This document shows positions 8,151-17,991 of a stretch of DNA of 33,654 nt, piece after piece (position 1 is the first letter of the stretch; each line of letters starts with the position of its first letter). The translations under genes were made by a program, and so were the position numbers. Source of the stretch: Bordetella parapertussis. Its GTDB lineage: Bacteria; Pseudomonadota; Gammaproteobacteria; Burkholderiales; SG8-39. The notes under the pieces are model-generated. The model saw only the letters and a list, made by a program, of their open reading frames with translations. It was not told where the DNA came from and did no database searches. Location: the NCBI GenBank assembly GCA_945897475.1, contig CAMDFL010000035.1, forward strand, positions 1 through 33,654. Direction: 5' to 3'.

Positions 8151-10799
8151 ATGGATCAGTTCGCCAAAGAAACCATTCCCATAAGCCTCGAAGAGGAGAT
8201 GCGCCGGTCGTATCTCGATTACGCCATGAGCGTGATCGTGGGCCGGGCGCTCCCCGATGTGCGCGATGGCTTGAAACCGGTACACCGGCGCGTGTTGTTC
8301 GCAATGCACGAGTCGAACAACGTCTGGAACCGACCCTATGTGAAATGCGCCCGTGTTGTGGGCGAGGTACTGGGCAAGTACCACCCGCACGGAGACGTTG
8401 CTACCTATGAGGCGTTGGTGCGCATGGCGCAGAGTTTCTCTATGCGCTACACGCTGGTCGATGGGCAGGGCAACTTCGGTTCGGTTGATGGCGACGCGGC
8501 CGCGGCCTATCGATACACCGAGTGTCGGCTGGAGCGGATTGCTTCGGAATTGCTTGCCGACATCGACAAGGAAACGGTCGATTTCGTTCCCAACTATGAT
8601 GGCAAGGAGCGTGAGCCCACTGCGCTTCCGACGCGGATTCCCAATCTCCTCATTAACGGGTCTTCCGGTATTGCCGTGGGGATGGCGACCAATATTCCGC
8701 CGCACAACTTGAACGAGGTGGTGGACGCCTGTCACGCGATCCTACGCAATCCGGACTTGTCCATCGACGAAATAATAGAAATCATCCCGGCGCCGGATTT
8801 TCCGACGGCGGGAATCATCTACGGTGTACAAGGCATACGCGAAGCCTATCGGACCGGGCGGGGACGTCTGGTGATGCGAGCGCGAACCCATTTCGAAGAC
8901 CTCGAAAAAGGCAATCGGCAGGCGATCATCGTCGATGAGTTGCCCTATCAGGTCAATAAGAAAACCCTGCTCGAGCGCATAGCGGAGCTTGTCAACGACA
9001 AGCGCATCGAGGGAATCGCGCATGTGCAGGACGAGTCGGACAAATCCGGCATGCGCGTGGTCGTTGAGCTCAAGCGCGGCGAGAAGCCTGAAGTGGTGCT
9101 GAACAATCTATACAAGTTGACTCAGCTCCAGGACACTTTCGGCATTAACATGGTGGCGCTGATCGATGGTCAGCCGCGCTTGCTCAACATCAAGGAGATG
9201 CTCGATGCGTTCCTTGCGCACCGGCGCGAAGTCATTACGCGCAGGACGGTCTACGACCTGCGACGGGCACGCGAGCGCGCGCATATCCAGGAAGGTCTGG
9301 CGGTCGCGCTGTCCAACGTCGATCCGATTATCGAATTAATCAAGCGTTCTCAGACCCCCGCCGAGGCCAAGGTGGCGTTGATGGCCCGTGCATGGCCCTC
9401 TATCGTGGTCACGGAAATGATAAGCCGCGCGGGTAGTGATTCTTCACCGCCAGATGGCGTCACCGGCGCCCCTGCCTATGGCTTGGCAGCTGATGGATAC
9501 CGGCTATCGGATGTGCAGGCCCAGGCAATCCTGGAGATGCGCCTGCAGCGCTTGACCGGTCTTGAGCAGGACAAGATTGTCGCCGAGTACAAGGAACTGC
9601 TCGATAAAATAGGCGATTACCTGGATATCCTTTCGCGTCCGCAACGTATTACGGACATTATTTTCGAGGAACTCACTCAGATCAAGTCTCAGTATGGCGA
9701 CCAGCGGCGCAGTGAAATCGTGCTGCAGACCGATGATCTTTCCATGGAAGATTTGATCACCCCAGAGGACGTGGTTGTCACGTTCTCGCATGCCGGTTAT
9801 GTCAAGGCCCAGCCACTGGGGGACTACCGCGCACAGCGTCGTGGCGGTCGTGGCAAGCAGGCGACCACCACTCGCGAAGACGATTTTGTCGAGAAGCTTT
9901 TCATTGCCAACACGCACGACACCATGCTGTGCTTTTCCTCCTTGGGGAAGGTGTATTGGCTCAAGGTCTATCAGGTTCCGCAGGGCACGCGCACCAGTCG
10001 TGGCAAACCTATCATCAATTTATTTCCGCTCACCGAAAACGAAAAAATCAACGCGGTGCTGCCGGTAAAAGAATATGACGACGCGCATTATGTGTTTCTG
10101 GCCACGGCAATGGGTACCGTCAAAAAAACGCCGCTCAGCGCGTTCTCCAATCAACGCCCCGCAGGCATCATAGCGGTGGAGTTGGATGAGGGCGACTATT
10201 TGATTGGCGCTGCGATTACCGATGGCAAGCACGACGTGATGTTGTTCTCCGACGCTGGCAAAGCGGTGCGCTTCGAGGAGGAGGACGTCCGACCGATGGG
10301 GCGTACCGCGCGCGGAGTGCGAGGCATGATGCTGGACGAAGGGCAAAGCGTGATCGCCATGTTGGTGGCCGGGGACGAATCCGAGTCGGTGCTGACCGCG
10401 ACAACCAATGGTTTCGGCAAACGTACTCCCATCGCCGAATACACTCGCCATGGCCGTGGCAGCAAGGGAATGATAGCCATTCAGACCTCTGAGCGGAACG
10501 GAAAATTGGTCGCTGCGGCGCTGGTAAAGCCGGATGACGAATTGATGTTGATTTCCTCAGCAGGTGTGCTGATTCGTACCAAAGCCGCGGATATCAGCGT
10601 CGTAGGACGCTCGACGCAAGGCGTCACACTGATTGCTTTGGACGAAGGCACCCGTCTCGCCGGCATCGAAAAAATCGGCGAAGCCGATGAAGAAGCCAAC
10701 GAAAGTCCGAACGAAAGTAGTAAGGAAAACGGAAACGGAAACGGAAACGAAAGCGGAGAAGTGGGTAACTCCGACCCTGATACCAAACCGGAGCAATAG
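8151..10799 (+). CDS. gyrA: DNA gyrase subunit A
   Basis: The protein has 882 residues and forms the breakage-reunion subunit of gyrase, an A2B2 enzyme that adds negative supercoils. The catalytic Tyr122 is in [12 protein letters not shown], and numbering matches E. coli exactly in this region. [10 protein letters not shown] is the GyrA-box that separates GyrA from ParC, followed by a six-blade C-terminal wrapping domain with repeated GxVK/GKAVR-like blades. A short insertion ([12 protein letters not shown]) lies in the core around residues 425-436. The C-terminal tail is acidic and Asn/Gly/Glu-rich, encoded in part by three GGAAAC repeats (10731-10748). In the quinolone-determining region the sequence is [10 protein letters not shown], so position 83 is Val instead of Ser and position 87 is Glu instead of Asp. 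The ribosome site is weak. The gene begins the long plus-strand housekeeping run. Confidence 0.98.
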   Translation: MDQFAKETIPISLEEEMRRSYLDYAMSVIVGRALPDVRDGLKPVHRRVLFAMHESNNVWNRPYVKCARVVGEVLGKYHPHGDVATYEALVRMAQSFSMRYTLVDGQGNFGSVDGDAAAAYRYTECRLERIASELLADIDKETVDFVPNYDGKEREPTALPTRIPNLLINGSSGIAVGMATNIPPHNLNEVVDACHAILRNPDLSIDEIIEIIPAPDFPTAGIIYGVQGIREAYRTGRGRLVMRARTHFEDLEKGNRQAIIVDELPYQVNKKTLLERIAELVNDKRIEGIAHVQDESDKSGMRVVVELKRGEKPEVVLNNLYKLTQLQDTFGINMVALIDGQPRLLNIKEMLDAFLAHRREVITRRTVYDLRRARERAHIQEGLAVALSNVDPIIELIKRSQTPAEAKVALMARAWPSIVVTEMISRAGSDSSPPDGVTGAPAYGLAADGYRLSDVQAQAILEMRLQRLTGLEQDKIVAEYKELLDKIGDYLDILSRPQRITDIIFEELTQIKSQYGDQRRSEIVLQTDDLSMEDLITPEDVVVTFSHAGYVKAQPLGDYRAQRRGGRGKQATTTREDDFVEKLFIANTHDTMLCFSSLGKVYWLKVYQVPQGTRTSRGKPIINLFPLTENEKINAVLPVKEYDDAHYVFLATAMGTVKKTPLSAFSNQRPAGIIAVELDEGDYLIGAAITDGKHDVMLFSDAGKAVRFEEEDVRPMGRTARGVRGMMLDEGQSVIAMLVAGDESESVLTATTNGFGKRTPIAEYTRHGRGSKGMIAIQTSERNGKLVAAALVKPDDELMLISSAGVLIRTKAADISVVGRSTQGVTLIALDEGTRLAGIEKIGEADEEANESPNESSKENGNGNGNESGEVGNSDPDTKPEQ

Positions 10800-10861
10800 T
10801 GTATTGACTAAGCCGGCAGAGCCGGAACCAAACGCCTTGCTTCGGCTTGACATCCTTTTTT

Positions 10862-10909
10862 CCCGTCAATTTGAAAAGTTATGAAGGCGTAATTTTTCAA
10901 ATTAACGGG
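10862..10909. promoter_or_regulatory. long inverted repeat between gyrA and serC
   Basis: A 16-bp arm (10862-10877, CCCGTCAATTTGAAAA) is matched 15/16 by its inverse complement at 10894-10909, with a 16-nt loop. No T-run follows the right arm, so it is not a textbook terminator. Six to seven T precede the left arm. It sits 62 bp after gyrA and about 72 bp before serC. It could be a transcript-end stabiliser, a weak terminator or a DNA-binding site. Confidence 0.6.
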
Positions 10910-10981
10910 ACGTATAAAAACCCTAAGTTCTTCGCCAGATCTGTCAACACTTGATGCGTAAGTGACTAAATTCAAGGATGA

Positions 10982-12097
10982 ATGTTAAAAATGACAAGAG
11001 CATTTAATTTCAGTGCAGGTCCCGCAGTGTTGCCTGAGGAAGTTCTCGCGCAAGCGGCCGCAGAGATGCTTGATTGGCATGGTTCGGGTATGTCGGTGAT
11101 GGAAATGAGCCATCGCGGCAAAGAATTCATTGGCATTTACGAGCAAGCGGAATCAGACTTTCGCGAACTCCTGGCAGTGCCCAAGAATTACAAGGTGTTG
11201 TTCCTCCAGGGAGGCGCTACCTTGCAATTTGGCATGATTCCCATGAACCTGTTGCGCGGACGGGCAAGCGCGGATTATGTCAACACCGGGGAATGGTCCA
11301 AAAAGGCTATCAAGGAGGCCAGTGCCTTCTGCAAGGTCAATGTCGCGGCCAGTTCCGCTGACGCCAACTTCACCTATGCACCCGGGCAGGGGAATTTCAA
11401 TCTCGATCCGAATGCGGCCTATGTGCATTACACCTCCAACGAGACCATAGGCGGTGTGGAGTACCACTGGGTGCCCGAGGTTGGCAGCGTTCCTTTGGTG
11501 GCCGATATGTCCTCCCATCTGTTGTCCCGGCCGATCGAGGTCAATCGATTTGGACTCATCTATGCCGGGGCGCAGAAGAATATCGGCCCGGCCGGTTTGA
11601 CAATTGTGATCGTGCGCGAGGATTTACTGGGCGGCGCTGGTTCCAACGCCGGTATGCCCGCTGGTTATCCAATGCCCAGCCTGCTTGATTATAAAGTCCA
11701 CGCTGACGCCGGATCCATGTCTAATACACCGCCGACGTATGCGATCTATGTCGCTGGGCTGGTTTTTCAATGGATCAAGCGCCAGGGCGGCATCGCCGAG
11801 ATGGAACGCCGGGCGCTGGAACGCTCTGGCATGCTGTACGAATTTTTGGATGGCAGTGAATTATTCAAGAATCCGGTTCGACACCAGGACCGATCAAGAA
11901 TGAATGTCCCCTTCACGCTCACCGACAGCCGACTCGACGATGAATTTCTCGCGGGTGCCAAGGAACGCGGGATGCTCGAATTAAAGGGACATCGATCCGT
12001 GGGGGGCATGCGTGCTTCGATGTACAACGCCATGCCGGTCGAGGCAGTGCGGCATTTGCTCGCCTACCTGCGCGAGTTCGAAGCAAAGCGCGCTTGA
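10982..12097 (+). CDS. serC: phosphoserine aminotransferase
   Basis: The protein has 371 residues and is a PLP enzyme of serine synthesis (3-phosphohydroxypyruvate to phosphoserine); it also serves pyridoxal phosphate synthesis in many bacteria. FNFSAGPAVLP at the N-terminus is the family signature. The PLP lysine is about Lys199 in AGAQKNIGPAG. GGATLQF, MSHRGKEF and TPPTYAIYV are further conserved segments. Two starts are possible: ATG 10982 (AAGGA 3 bases upstream) or ATG 10991, which would align best with other SerC N-termini. It is followed after 75 bp by a phosphoglycerate dehydrogenase gene, so the first two steps of serine synthesis are adjacent. Confidence 0.96.
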   Translation: MLKMTRAFNFSAGPAVLPEEVLAQAAAEMLDWHGSGMSVMEMSHRGKEFIGIYEQAESDFRELLAVPKNYKVLFLQGGATLQFGMIPMNLLRGRASADYVNTGEWSKKAIKEASAFCKVNVAASSADANFTYAPGQGNFNLDPNAAYVHYTSNETIGGVEYHWVPEVGSVPLVADMSSHLLSRPIEVNRFGLIYAGAQKNIGPAGLTIVIVREDLLGGAGSNAGMPAGYPMPSLLDYKVHADAGSMSNTPPTYAIYVAGLVFQWIKRQGGIAEMERRALERSGMLYEFLDGSELFKNPVRHQDRSRMNVPFTLTDSRLDDEFLAGAKERGMLELKGHRSVGGMRASMYNAMPVEAVRHLLAYLREFEAKRA

Positions 12098-12172
12098 GAA
12101 CGTGCAGACGCTCCCTGTGATTGTCTGCGCGCTGATTCATCCGCAAAATTATTTGATCAGGAATCAGGCAAC

Positions 12173-13366
12173 ATGATTGCGAAAAAGACTCAGATTTTAG
12201 TTTTGAATCAGATTTCACCCCGTGGATTGACGCGCTTTCCCCAGGAGGGCTATCTATTGGGCAAGGACGCAGAGAGACCGGAGGCGATCCTGGTTCGCTC
12301 CTACGACATGAATTCCATGACCATTCCCGATTCGGTTCGGGCGATTGGCCGCGCAGGCGCAGGTACCAACAATATTCCAGTCGCGGCAATGTCCGGCCGT
12401 GGCGTGCCGGTGTTCAACGCGCCTGGTGCCAACGCTAACGCGGTTAAGGAGCTTGTGCTTGCCGGCATGTTGATTGCGTCGAGAAATCTTTCGTCTGCGA
12501 TTCGATTTGTAGATGGCCTGCCACGATTGGATGATGACGCGGCGCTCGCCAAGCTGGTGGAGGATGGCAAAAAGGATTTCGCCGGCATCGAGTTGCAGCA
12601 GCACACCTTGGGCATCATTGGCCTGGGTAAAATCGGCAGCCTGATCGCCGACGCGGCGATTCGATTGGGTATGAATGTGCTCGGTTATGACCCGGAAATT
12701 ACCGTGGACGCCGCCTGGAGCCTGCCCGCCCAGGTCAAGAAAGCTCAATCGGTCGACGAAGTCTTGAAGGCGAGCCATTTCGTTACGCTTCACGTGCCCC
12801 TGGTGGATGCAACCAGGCATTTGATCAACGGCAAGAATCTGGATTTGATGCGTGCCGGTAGTGTGTTGTTGAATTTTTCAAGGGAAGAAATCGTCGATGC
12901 GAAGGCGATTGTCATGGCCCTGAGTGCAAAAAAACTTAAAAACTACATTACTGATTTTCCGGTGGCCGCCATCGGTGGACATGCGGGCGTGGTGGCATTC
13001 CCGCATCTGGGAGCCTCTACTCGCGAGGCCGAGGATAACTGCGCGGTGATGGTGGTCGACCAGGTTCGTGACTATCTCGAGGAAGGCACCATCCGCAATG
13101 CCGTCAATTTTCCGAACGTTGTGATGGATCGCGAGTCCCCCTATAGAATCGCGTTGGCCAACACCAACGTTCCGAATATGGTGGGCCAGGTGTCGGGGGC
13201 CATCGCCAACGCTGGTTTAAATATTCACAATATGACCAATCGTTCCAAGGGCGACATGGCCTATACCCTGGTTGACGTCGATAGTGCGGTGTCACCCGAG
13301 GTCACCCAGGCGATCGCTGCGATCAAAGGGGTACTCGCGGTTCGCTATCTGCCCAAGGCAGGTTGA
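12173..13366 (+). CDS. serA: D-3-phosphoglycerate dehydrogenase, short form with ACT domain
   Basis: The protein has 397 residues. It oxidises 3-phosphoglycerate to 3-phosphohydroxypyruvate, supplying SerC encoded just upstream. The N-terminal substrate domain contains RAGAGTNNIPV and FNAPGANANAVKEL. The NAD-binding Rossmann motif GIIGLGKIGSLIA is near residues 145-157. VLLNFSREEIVD replaces the common NxxRG motif, and FPHLGASTREAEDN carries the catalytic His. The C-terminal 75 residues form an ACT domain (NVPNMVGQVSGAIANAGLNIHNM) that in relatives binds serine for feedback control. After ITDFP there is no TEP-like segment, so the canonical catalytic Glu is not where E. coli SerA has it. This looks like the NFSR/TDFP clade of PGDH seen in several phyla. 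Confidence 0.88.
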   Translation: MIAKKTQILVLNQISPRGLTRFPQEGYLLGKDAERPEAILVRSYDMNSMTIPDSVRAIGRAGAGTNNIPVAAMSGRGVPVFNAPGANANAVKELVLAGMLIASRNLSSAIRFVDGLPRLDDDAALAKLVEDGKKDFAGIELQQHTLGIIGLGKIGSLIADAAIRLGMNVLGYDPEITVDAAWSLPAQVKKAQSVDEVLKASHFVTLHVPLVDATRHLINGKNLDLMRAGSVLLNFSREEIVDAKAIVMALSAKKLKNYITDFPVAAIGGHAGVVAFPHLGASTREAEDNCAVMVVDQVRDYLEEGTIRNAVNFPNVVMDRESPYRIALANTNVPNMVGQVSGAIANAGLNIHNMTNRSKGDMAYTLVDVDSAVSPEVTQAIAAIKGVLAVRYLPKAG

Positions 13367-13479
13367 TTCTGCATTGAATCGCTCAGTAAATAGTGGAGTA
13401 AATCATTCTTTGCCAGAATCGCGATTTTTGTCCACGCACTTGATCATTGCATCGCGGTTAAACTTGAGGCAACGAATTT

Positions 13480-14622
13480 TTGAATGGAATGCCAGTGTCT
13501 GACGAGCTCGCACGGCAAAGAACTCAAATAGACTCCATTGACGCAAAGCTCGTCGCGCTATTGAACGAGCGGGCGCAGCTTGCGTGCGCGATCGGTGCTC
13601 TGAAGGGAGAAGGCCCAGTCTACAACCCGGAGCGCGAATCCGAAGTGTATCGAGCCGTTGCCGCCCACAGCAAGGGCCCACTGAGTCCGGTGAGCCTTCG
13701 GATGATCTACTCTGAAGTGATATCGGCATGCCGGGCCATGGAGCGCGATCTGGTGGTCGCCTATCTGGGTCCCGAGGGAACATTCAGCGAGATGGCGGTG
13801 AATAAGAACTTCGGGGCATTGGTTCGGGGGCTTCCCTGCGCCTCCATTGACGAAGTATTTCGCCGGGCCGAGAGCGGCGACGCACACTACGCGCTTGTCC
13901 CCGTGGAGAACTCCACCGAAGGCGCGATTGGCCGTACGCTGGACCTATTGCTCACCACACCGCTAATGATCTGTACGGAGGTGGTATTGCGCGTCCGGCA
14001 GAACCTGATGACCGCGAGCGGATCCTTGGATGGGATCACCAGGGTCTATTCGCATCCGCAGTCGCTGGGACAGTGCAATAGCTGGCTGTTTCAGAACCTG
14101 CCAGGCGCCGAGCGCGTTCCCCTGTCCAGCAATGCTGAAGCCGCGCGCCAGGCGGCCTCTGAGCCGACCTCGGCCGCGATCGGTCCGGAGATCGCCGCAA
14201 AGCGCTATGGATTGAAAATTGTCAGCGGTGGTATTGAAGACGATTCGCGCAATATGACTCGCTTTCTAGTGCTCGGGGACCAGCTCACCCGGCCCACAGG
14301 CCGCGATCGGACATCGCTTGTCATCACCGCGCCCAATCAGCCCGGTGCCGTGCACGCACTGATTGCGCCATTCGCCGAAAACGGTGTTTCGATGAGTCGA
14401 ATCGAATCCCGGCCGGCGCGAACCGGTCAGTGGGAATACTACTTCTATATTGACCTCGAAGGACACCAGGCGGACCCCGCAGTCACCAAGGCACTTGCAC
14501 AGTCCAGGACGATGGCGCCATTCATGAAAATTTTTGGTTCCTACCCGATTTGTGTTTCTGACTCTGCTCCCGGCATCGACTTCCCTCCTGGTTTTCCTTC
14601 TGCCCCTGTTCCCAACGCATAA
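13480..14622 (+). CDS. pheA: bifunctional chorismate mutase / prephenate dehydratase
   Basis: The protein has 380 residues and makes phenylpyruvate from chorismate in two steps. Residues about 8-95 are the AroQ-type chorismate mutase helices (RQRTQIDSIDAKLVALLNER, SEVISACRAME). Residues about 95-275 are the prephenate dehydratase, with YLGPEGTFSE and the Thr-containing VENSTEGAIGRTLDLL. The remainder is an ACT domain with the ESRP motif (SRIESRPARTGQWEYYFYID), the phenylalanine-binding site for feedback inhibition. The start is either TTG 13480 (GAGG 10 bases upstream) or ATG 13489 (weak ribosome site). It is followed by hisC after 13 bp, then tyrA, aroA and cmk, so this looks like one operon. 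Confidence 0.95.
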   Translation: MNGMPVSDELARQRTQIDSIDAKLVALLNERAQLACAIGALKGEGPVYNPERESEVYRAVAAHSKGPLSPVSLRMIYSEVISACRAMERDLVVAYLGPEGTFSEMAVNKNFGALVRGLPCASIDEVFRRAESGDAHYALVPVENSTEGAIGRTLDLLLTTPLMICTEVVLRVRQNLMTASGSLDGITRVYSHPQSLGQCNSWLFQNLPGAERVPLSSNAEAARQAASEPTSAAIGPEIAAKRYGLKIVSGGIEDDSRNMTRFLVLGDQLTRPTGRDRTSLVITAPNQPGAVHALIAPFAENGVSMSRIESRPARTGQWEYYFYIDLEGHQADPAVTKALAQSRTMAPFMKIFGSYPICVSDSAPGIDFPPGFPSAPVPNA

Positions 14623-14635
14623 TTAAGAGCTGAAA

Positions 14636-15754
14636 ATGCACGTTTGCGAACTTTCACCTTCCTACGTGCGCTCCATTGCGCCCTATCAACCGGGTAAGCC
14701 AATATCGGAGGTGGCGCGAGAGTACGGCCTGGTTGAGGCCAATATCATCAAACTTGCCTCCAACGAAAATCCATTGGGCATGTCACCCCTGGCGCGAGCG
14801 GCGATTGAAAAAGAGATTGCCGAGCTATCCCGATATCCGGATGGAAATGCATTCGATTTGAAACGGGCCTTATCGCAGAAAATGGGCATCGATACAGCGC
14901 AAATTGTGGTCGGCAACGGATCTAACGATCTGTTGGAAATGCTCGCTGGCGCCTTTCTTGCGCCTGGATGCGCGGCGGTGTTCTCACAGCATGCATTTGC
15001 AATTTATCCACTGGCCACGCAAGCCAGAGGCGCGCAGTGCATTGCCGTACCCGCGATGAACTTTGCGCATGATCTGGACGCAATGCTGGCGGCCATATCA
15101 CCCGCGACTCGCCTGGTATTCATTGCTAACCCCAATAATCCGACGGGAACGTTCGCCCCTGGGCACGCTATCGAGCGATTCCTGCAGGCCTCCCCAAAGG
15201 ACGTAGTCGTGGTGCTTGACGAAGCCTACAACCAGTACATTCCCGAGGATATGCGCTTCGACAGTTTGCGCCTGCTTGATGCGCACCCTAATCTGGTCGT
15301 GCTGCGAACCTTTTCCAAGATTTATGGCTTGGCCGGCCTGCGAGTTGGATTTGGCGTTATGTCGGGCGGTATCGCGGATTTGTTGAATCGGGTGCGTCAA
15401 CCTTTCAATGTCAATAGCCTGGCGCTAGCGGCGGCATGTGCTGCTTTGGGTGACAATGCTTTCGTCGAGCGTAGCTATCGAAACAATGCCGATGGAATGC
15501 GGCAACTGGAGCAAGGCTTGAATGCCCTCGGCCTTGTGTTCATACCTTCCTTCGCGAATTTCATCTGTTTCGCTATTCCACGCGACGCCGGTAAGTCCAT
15601 GGGGGGCATTATTTTTGAACGCTTGTTGCGCGCTGGCGTCATCGTGCGTCCGGTCGCAGGTTACGAATTGCCCGATCACCTGCGAGTCACCATTGGTACG
15701 CCGGCGGAGAACGAGGCGTTTTTGCGCATTCTCGCTCTGGCCTTGAAGGCTTGA
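14636..15754 (+). CDS. hisC: histidinol-phosphate / aromatic aminotransferase (HisC type)
   Basis: The protein has 372 residues and is a class I/II PLP aminotransferase. The motifs are IKLASNENPLG, IFVGNG-like VVGNGSNDLL, IANPNNPTGT and RTFSKIYGLAGLRVGF, where Lys228 binds PLP. HisC converts imidazole-acetol phosphate to histidinol phosphate. Paralogues located between pheA and tyrA, as here, often act on phenylpyruvate, hydroxyphenylpyruvate or prephenate instead. I infer that the product supplies the last transamination for Phe/Tyr and possibly serves His as well. The ATG at 14636 is 13 bp after the pheA stop with only a poor ribosome site, and tyrA follows after 10 bp. Confidence 0.9.
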   Translation: MHVCELSPSYVRSIAPYQPGKPISEVAREYGLVEANIIKLASNENPLGMSPLARAAIEKEIAELSRYPDGNAFDLKRALSQKMGIDTAQIVVGNGSNDLLEMLAGAFLAPGCAAVFSQHAFAIYPLATQARGAQCIAVPAMNFAHDLDAMLAAISPATRLVFIANPNNPTGTFAPGHAIERFLQASPKDVVVVLDEAYNQYIPEDMRFDSLRLLDAHPNLVVLRTFSKIYGLAGLRVGFGVMSGGIADLLNRVRQPFNVNSLALAAACAALGDNAFVERSYRNNADGMRQLEQGLNALGLVFIPSFANFICFAIPRDAGKSMGGIIFERLLRAGVIVRPVAGYELPDHLRVTIGTPAENEAFLRILALALKA

Positions 15755-15764
15755 GAGGTCAGAG

Positions 15765-16658
15765 GTGGGCGCCCAGGTGGCCATTGAAAAGCTGGTGTTG
15801 GTCGGCGCGGGATTGATTGGAGGCTCGTTTTCCCTGGCTTTGAAGCGGGCGGGGATGGTCGATCAAGTCGTAGGCGTGGGACGAACCGCCGCGAGCATGG
15901 CCGAAGCAAAACGTCTTGGCATCGTGGACGAAATCGCGGACGATTTTTCCTGCGTGTCCAATGCAACGCTGGTGATGTTGGCCATGCCGGTTGGGCAGAC
16001 CCGTGAGGTGCTGCGCGCGTTGGCACCGCGACTGGGGTCATCAACCGTGGTCACCGATGCAGGAAGCACCAAAAGCGATGTGGTCATTGCTGCCCGGGAA
16101 GAGTTGGGCGCCGCGTTTGCGCGATTCGTACCAGGGCATCCGGTCGCGGGAACCGAACACAGTGGGCCAGGAGCGGCGTTTGCCGAACTCTATCAAGGCC
16201 GACGAGTGGTACTCACGCCGCTGGTACAGACCGATACGGATGCATTGGCGATGGTGCGCGATGCTTGGATTGCGTGCGGGGCGAGGATATTCGAACTCAC
16301 CCCGGAACTTCACGACCAGGTGCTCGCGACGGTAAGTCATTTACCGCATTTACTGGCCTTTGCCTTGGTGGATCAGGTCGCGAGTGAATCCCATGCGGGG
16401 CAACTTTTTTCGTTTGCGGCAGGAGGGTTTCGAGACTTCACCCGAATCGCCTCCAGTCATCCGGAAATGTGGCGCGACATCTGCTTGGCCAATAAGGACG
16501 CGTTGCTTGTGGAGCTCTCCAAATATGAGGGGCATCTGGCGGATTTGCGGTCTGCACTCGATGCAAGCGATGGTGTCCAAATAGAAAAAATTTTTACACG
16601 GGCGCGTTCGGCTCGCAATCGTTGGCTCGATGCTTCGGCTCAGGATACTTCGCGCTGA
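15765..16658 (+). CDS. tyrA: prephenate dehydrogenase
   Basis: The protein has 297 residues and carries out NAD(P)-dependent oxidative decarboxylation of prephenate to 4-hydroxyphenylpyruvate, the tyrosine branch. The Rossmann motif [14 protein letters not shown] is at about residues 11-24. The conserved [14 protein letters not shown] carries the catalytic His, and [11 protein letters not shown] with [20 protein letters not shown] belongs to the dimerisation domain. It is a single-domain TyrA with no fused chorismate mutase, as expected beside a pheA that already has one. GTG start at 15765 with GAGAGG upstream. Its TGA shares one base with the ATG of aroA (TGATG), so translation is likely coupled. 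Confidence 0.95.
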   Translation: MGAQVAIEKLVLVGAGLIGGSFSLALKRAGMVDQVVGVGRTAASMAEAKRLGIVDEIADDFSCVSNATLVMLAMPVGQTREVLRALAPRLGSSTVVTDAGSTKSDVVIAAREELGAAFARFVPGHPVAGTEHSGPGAAFAELYQGRRVVLTPLVQTDTDALAMVRDAWIACGARIFELTPELHDQVLATVSHLPHLLAFALVDQVASESHAGQLFSFAAGGFRDFTRIASSHPEMWRDICLANKDALLVELSKYEGHLADLRSALDASDGVQIEKIFTRARSARNRWLDASAQDTSR

Positions 16659-17962
16659 TGAAAATTGCCGAAACCTTGGATCTCGCGCCGATTCGCGGCG
16701 CCGCTGGCAGTGTGCGAATGCCAGGGTCAAAAAGCATATCCAACCGGGTGTTGTTGCTTGCCGGACTCGCGAGTGGACAGACGACGGTTCGCGATTTGCT
16801 GGAGGCCGAGGACACCGGACATATGCTTGCCGCGTTGCGCGCACTGGGTGTCCCGTACCATTCAATAGGTCCTAAAGACTATTTGCTGACCGGAGCAGGC
16901 GGCCCGTTCAAAATCAAGTCCACCGAGCTTTTTCTTGGCAATGCCGGAACGGCATTTCGTCCGCTGACTGCGGTGCTGGCCATGTGCAATGGCGACTATC
17001 GTATGTCCGGGGTGCCGCGGATGCATGAACGCCCCATCGCGGATCTGGTCGATGCCTTGATCGCCATCGGTGCGAAGATTGAATATCTGGGTAAGTCGGG
17101 GTTCCCGCCGCTGCATATTCGTCCGGGTGGCTTTCATGCCAGGATCGAGACGCAAGTTCGGGGGGATGTCTCAAGCCAGTTTCTCTCCGCACTGTTGATG
17201 GCATTGCCATTGGTGGGCGGTGGACGGATAACTGTTGAAGGTGAATTAGTATCCAAGCCCTATGTGGAATTGACCCTGAACATGATGGCGCGTTTCGGCA
17301 TCGTGGCGGCGCGCCATGAATGGTCAGGGTTCGATGTCCCTTCAGGAGTCTACCGGGCCCCGGGTGAGATCTATGTCGAAGGCGACGCCTCTTCCGCCTC
17401 CTATTTCCTTGCGGCAGGGGCGATAGCGGGCCTCTCCGGAGGAGGGCCGGTGCGCGTCGAAGGAGTAGGGCAGGCAAGCATTCAGGGCGATATTCAATTC
17501 GTTGAAATTCTCAAGCAAATGGGCGCCACTGTTCGAATGGGCGCTAACTGGATTGAGGCGCTCGGACCGTCATCGCAGAAGCTGCGTGCGATTGACGCGG
17601 ATCTCAACCACATACCCGACGCGGCAATGACGGTCGCGATCCTGGCGCTGTTCGCTGAGGGTCCCAGCATGCTGCGAAATATCGGCAACTGGCGTGTCAA
17701 GGAGACAGACCGCTTGGCCGCTATGGCGACAGAGTTGCGCAAGCTAGGCGCGGTGGTCGTGGAGGGCGAAAACTTCCTTCGTATCGAACCGCCCAGCAAA
17801 TTTCTTCCGGCGAGCATCGACACGTATGACGACCATCGCATGGCAATGTGCTTTTCTCTGGCGGCCATGGCGCAGATTCCGATCACGATTAACGATCCTG
17901 GATGCGTTCGAAAGACCTATCCGGAGTATTTTGAACAATTTGCCAAGATCTGTCAGCGTTAA
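16658..17962 (+). CDS. aroA: 5-enolpyruvylshikimate-3-phosphate synthase
   Basis: The protein has 434 residues and catalyses the sixth shikimate step, joining PEP and shikimate-3-phosphate. The motifs are [53 protein letters not shown] and the C-terminal [20 protein letters not shown], plus [14 protein letters not shown]. The intact Gly in LGNAGTA and overall length mark a class I (normally glyphosate-sensitive) enzyme. The start at 16658 overlaps the tyrA stop (TGATG); a longer frame from 16622 lies inside tyrA and is unlikely. cmk follows about 30 bp downstream, an arrangement (aroA-cmk-rpsA) shared by many proteobacteria. Confidence 0.97.
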   Translation: MKIAETLDLAPIRGAAGSVRMPGSKSISNRVLLLAGLASGQTTVRDLLEAEDTGHMLAALRALGVPYHSIGPKDYLLTGAGGPFKIKSTELFLGNAGTAFRPLTAVLAMCNGDYRMSGVPRMHERPIADLVDALIAIGAKIEYLGKSGFPPLHIRPGGFHARIETQVRGDVSSQFLSALLMALPLVGGGRITVEGELVSKPYVELTLNMMARFGIVAARHEWSGFDVPSGVYRAPGEIYVEGDASSASYFLAAGAIAGLSGGGPVRVEGVGQASIQGDIQFVEILKQMGATVRMGANWIEALGPSSQKLRAIDADLNHIPDAAMTVAILALFAEGPSMLRNIGNWRVKETDRLAAMATELRKLGAVVVEGENFLRIEPPSKFLPASIDTYDDHRMAMCFSLAAMAQIPITINDPGCVRKTYPEYFEQFAKICQR

Positions 17963-17991
17963 ATTTCGTGATTCCAAAGCCGAAAAAATTC

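Noticed and set aside
7900-8304. Minus-strand frame (with internal MSKKKTANGISEA) between the amidohydrolase gene and gyrA
   Set aside because: It overlaps both flanking genes' starts and carries no recognisable domain; the T8 run gives the Lys stretch by chance.
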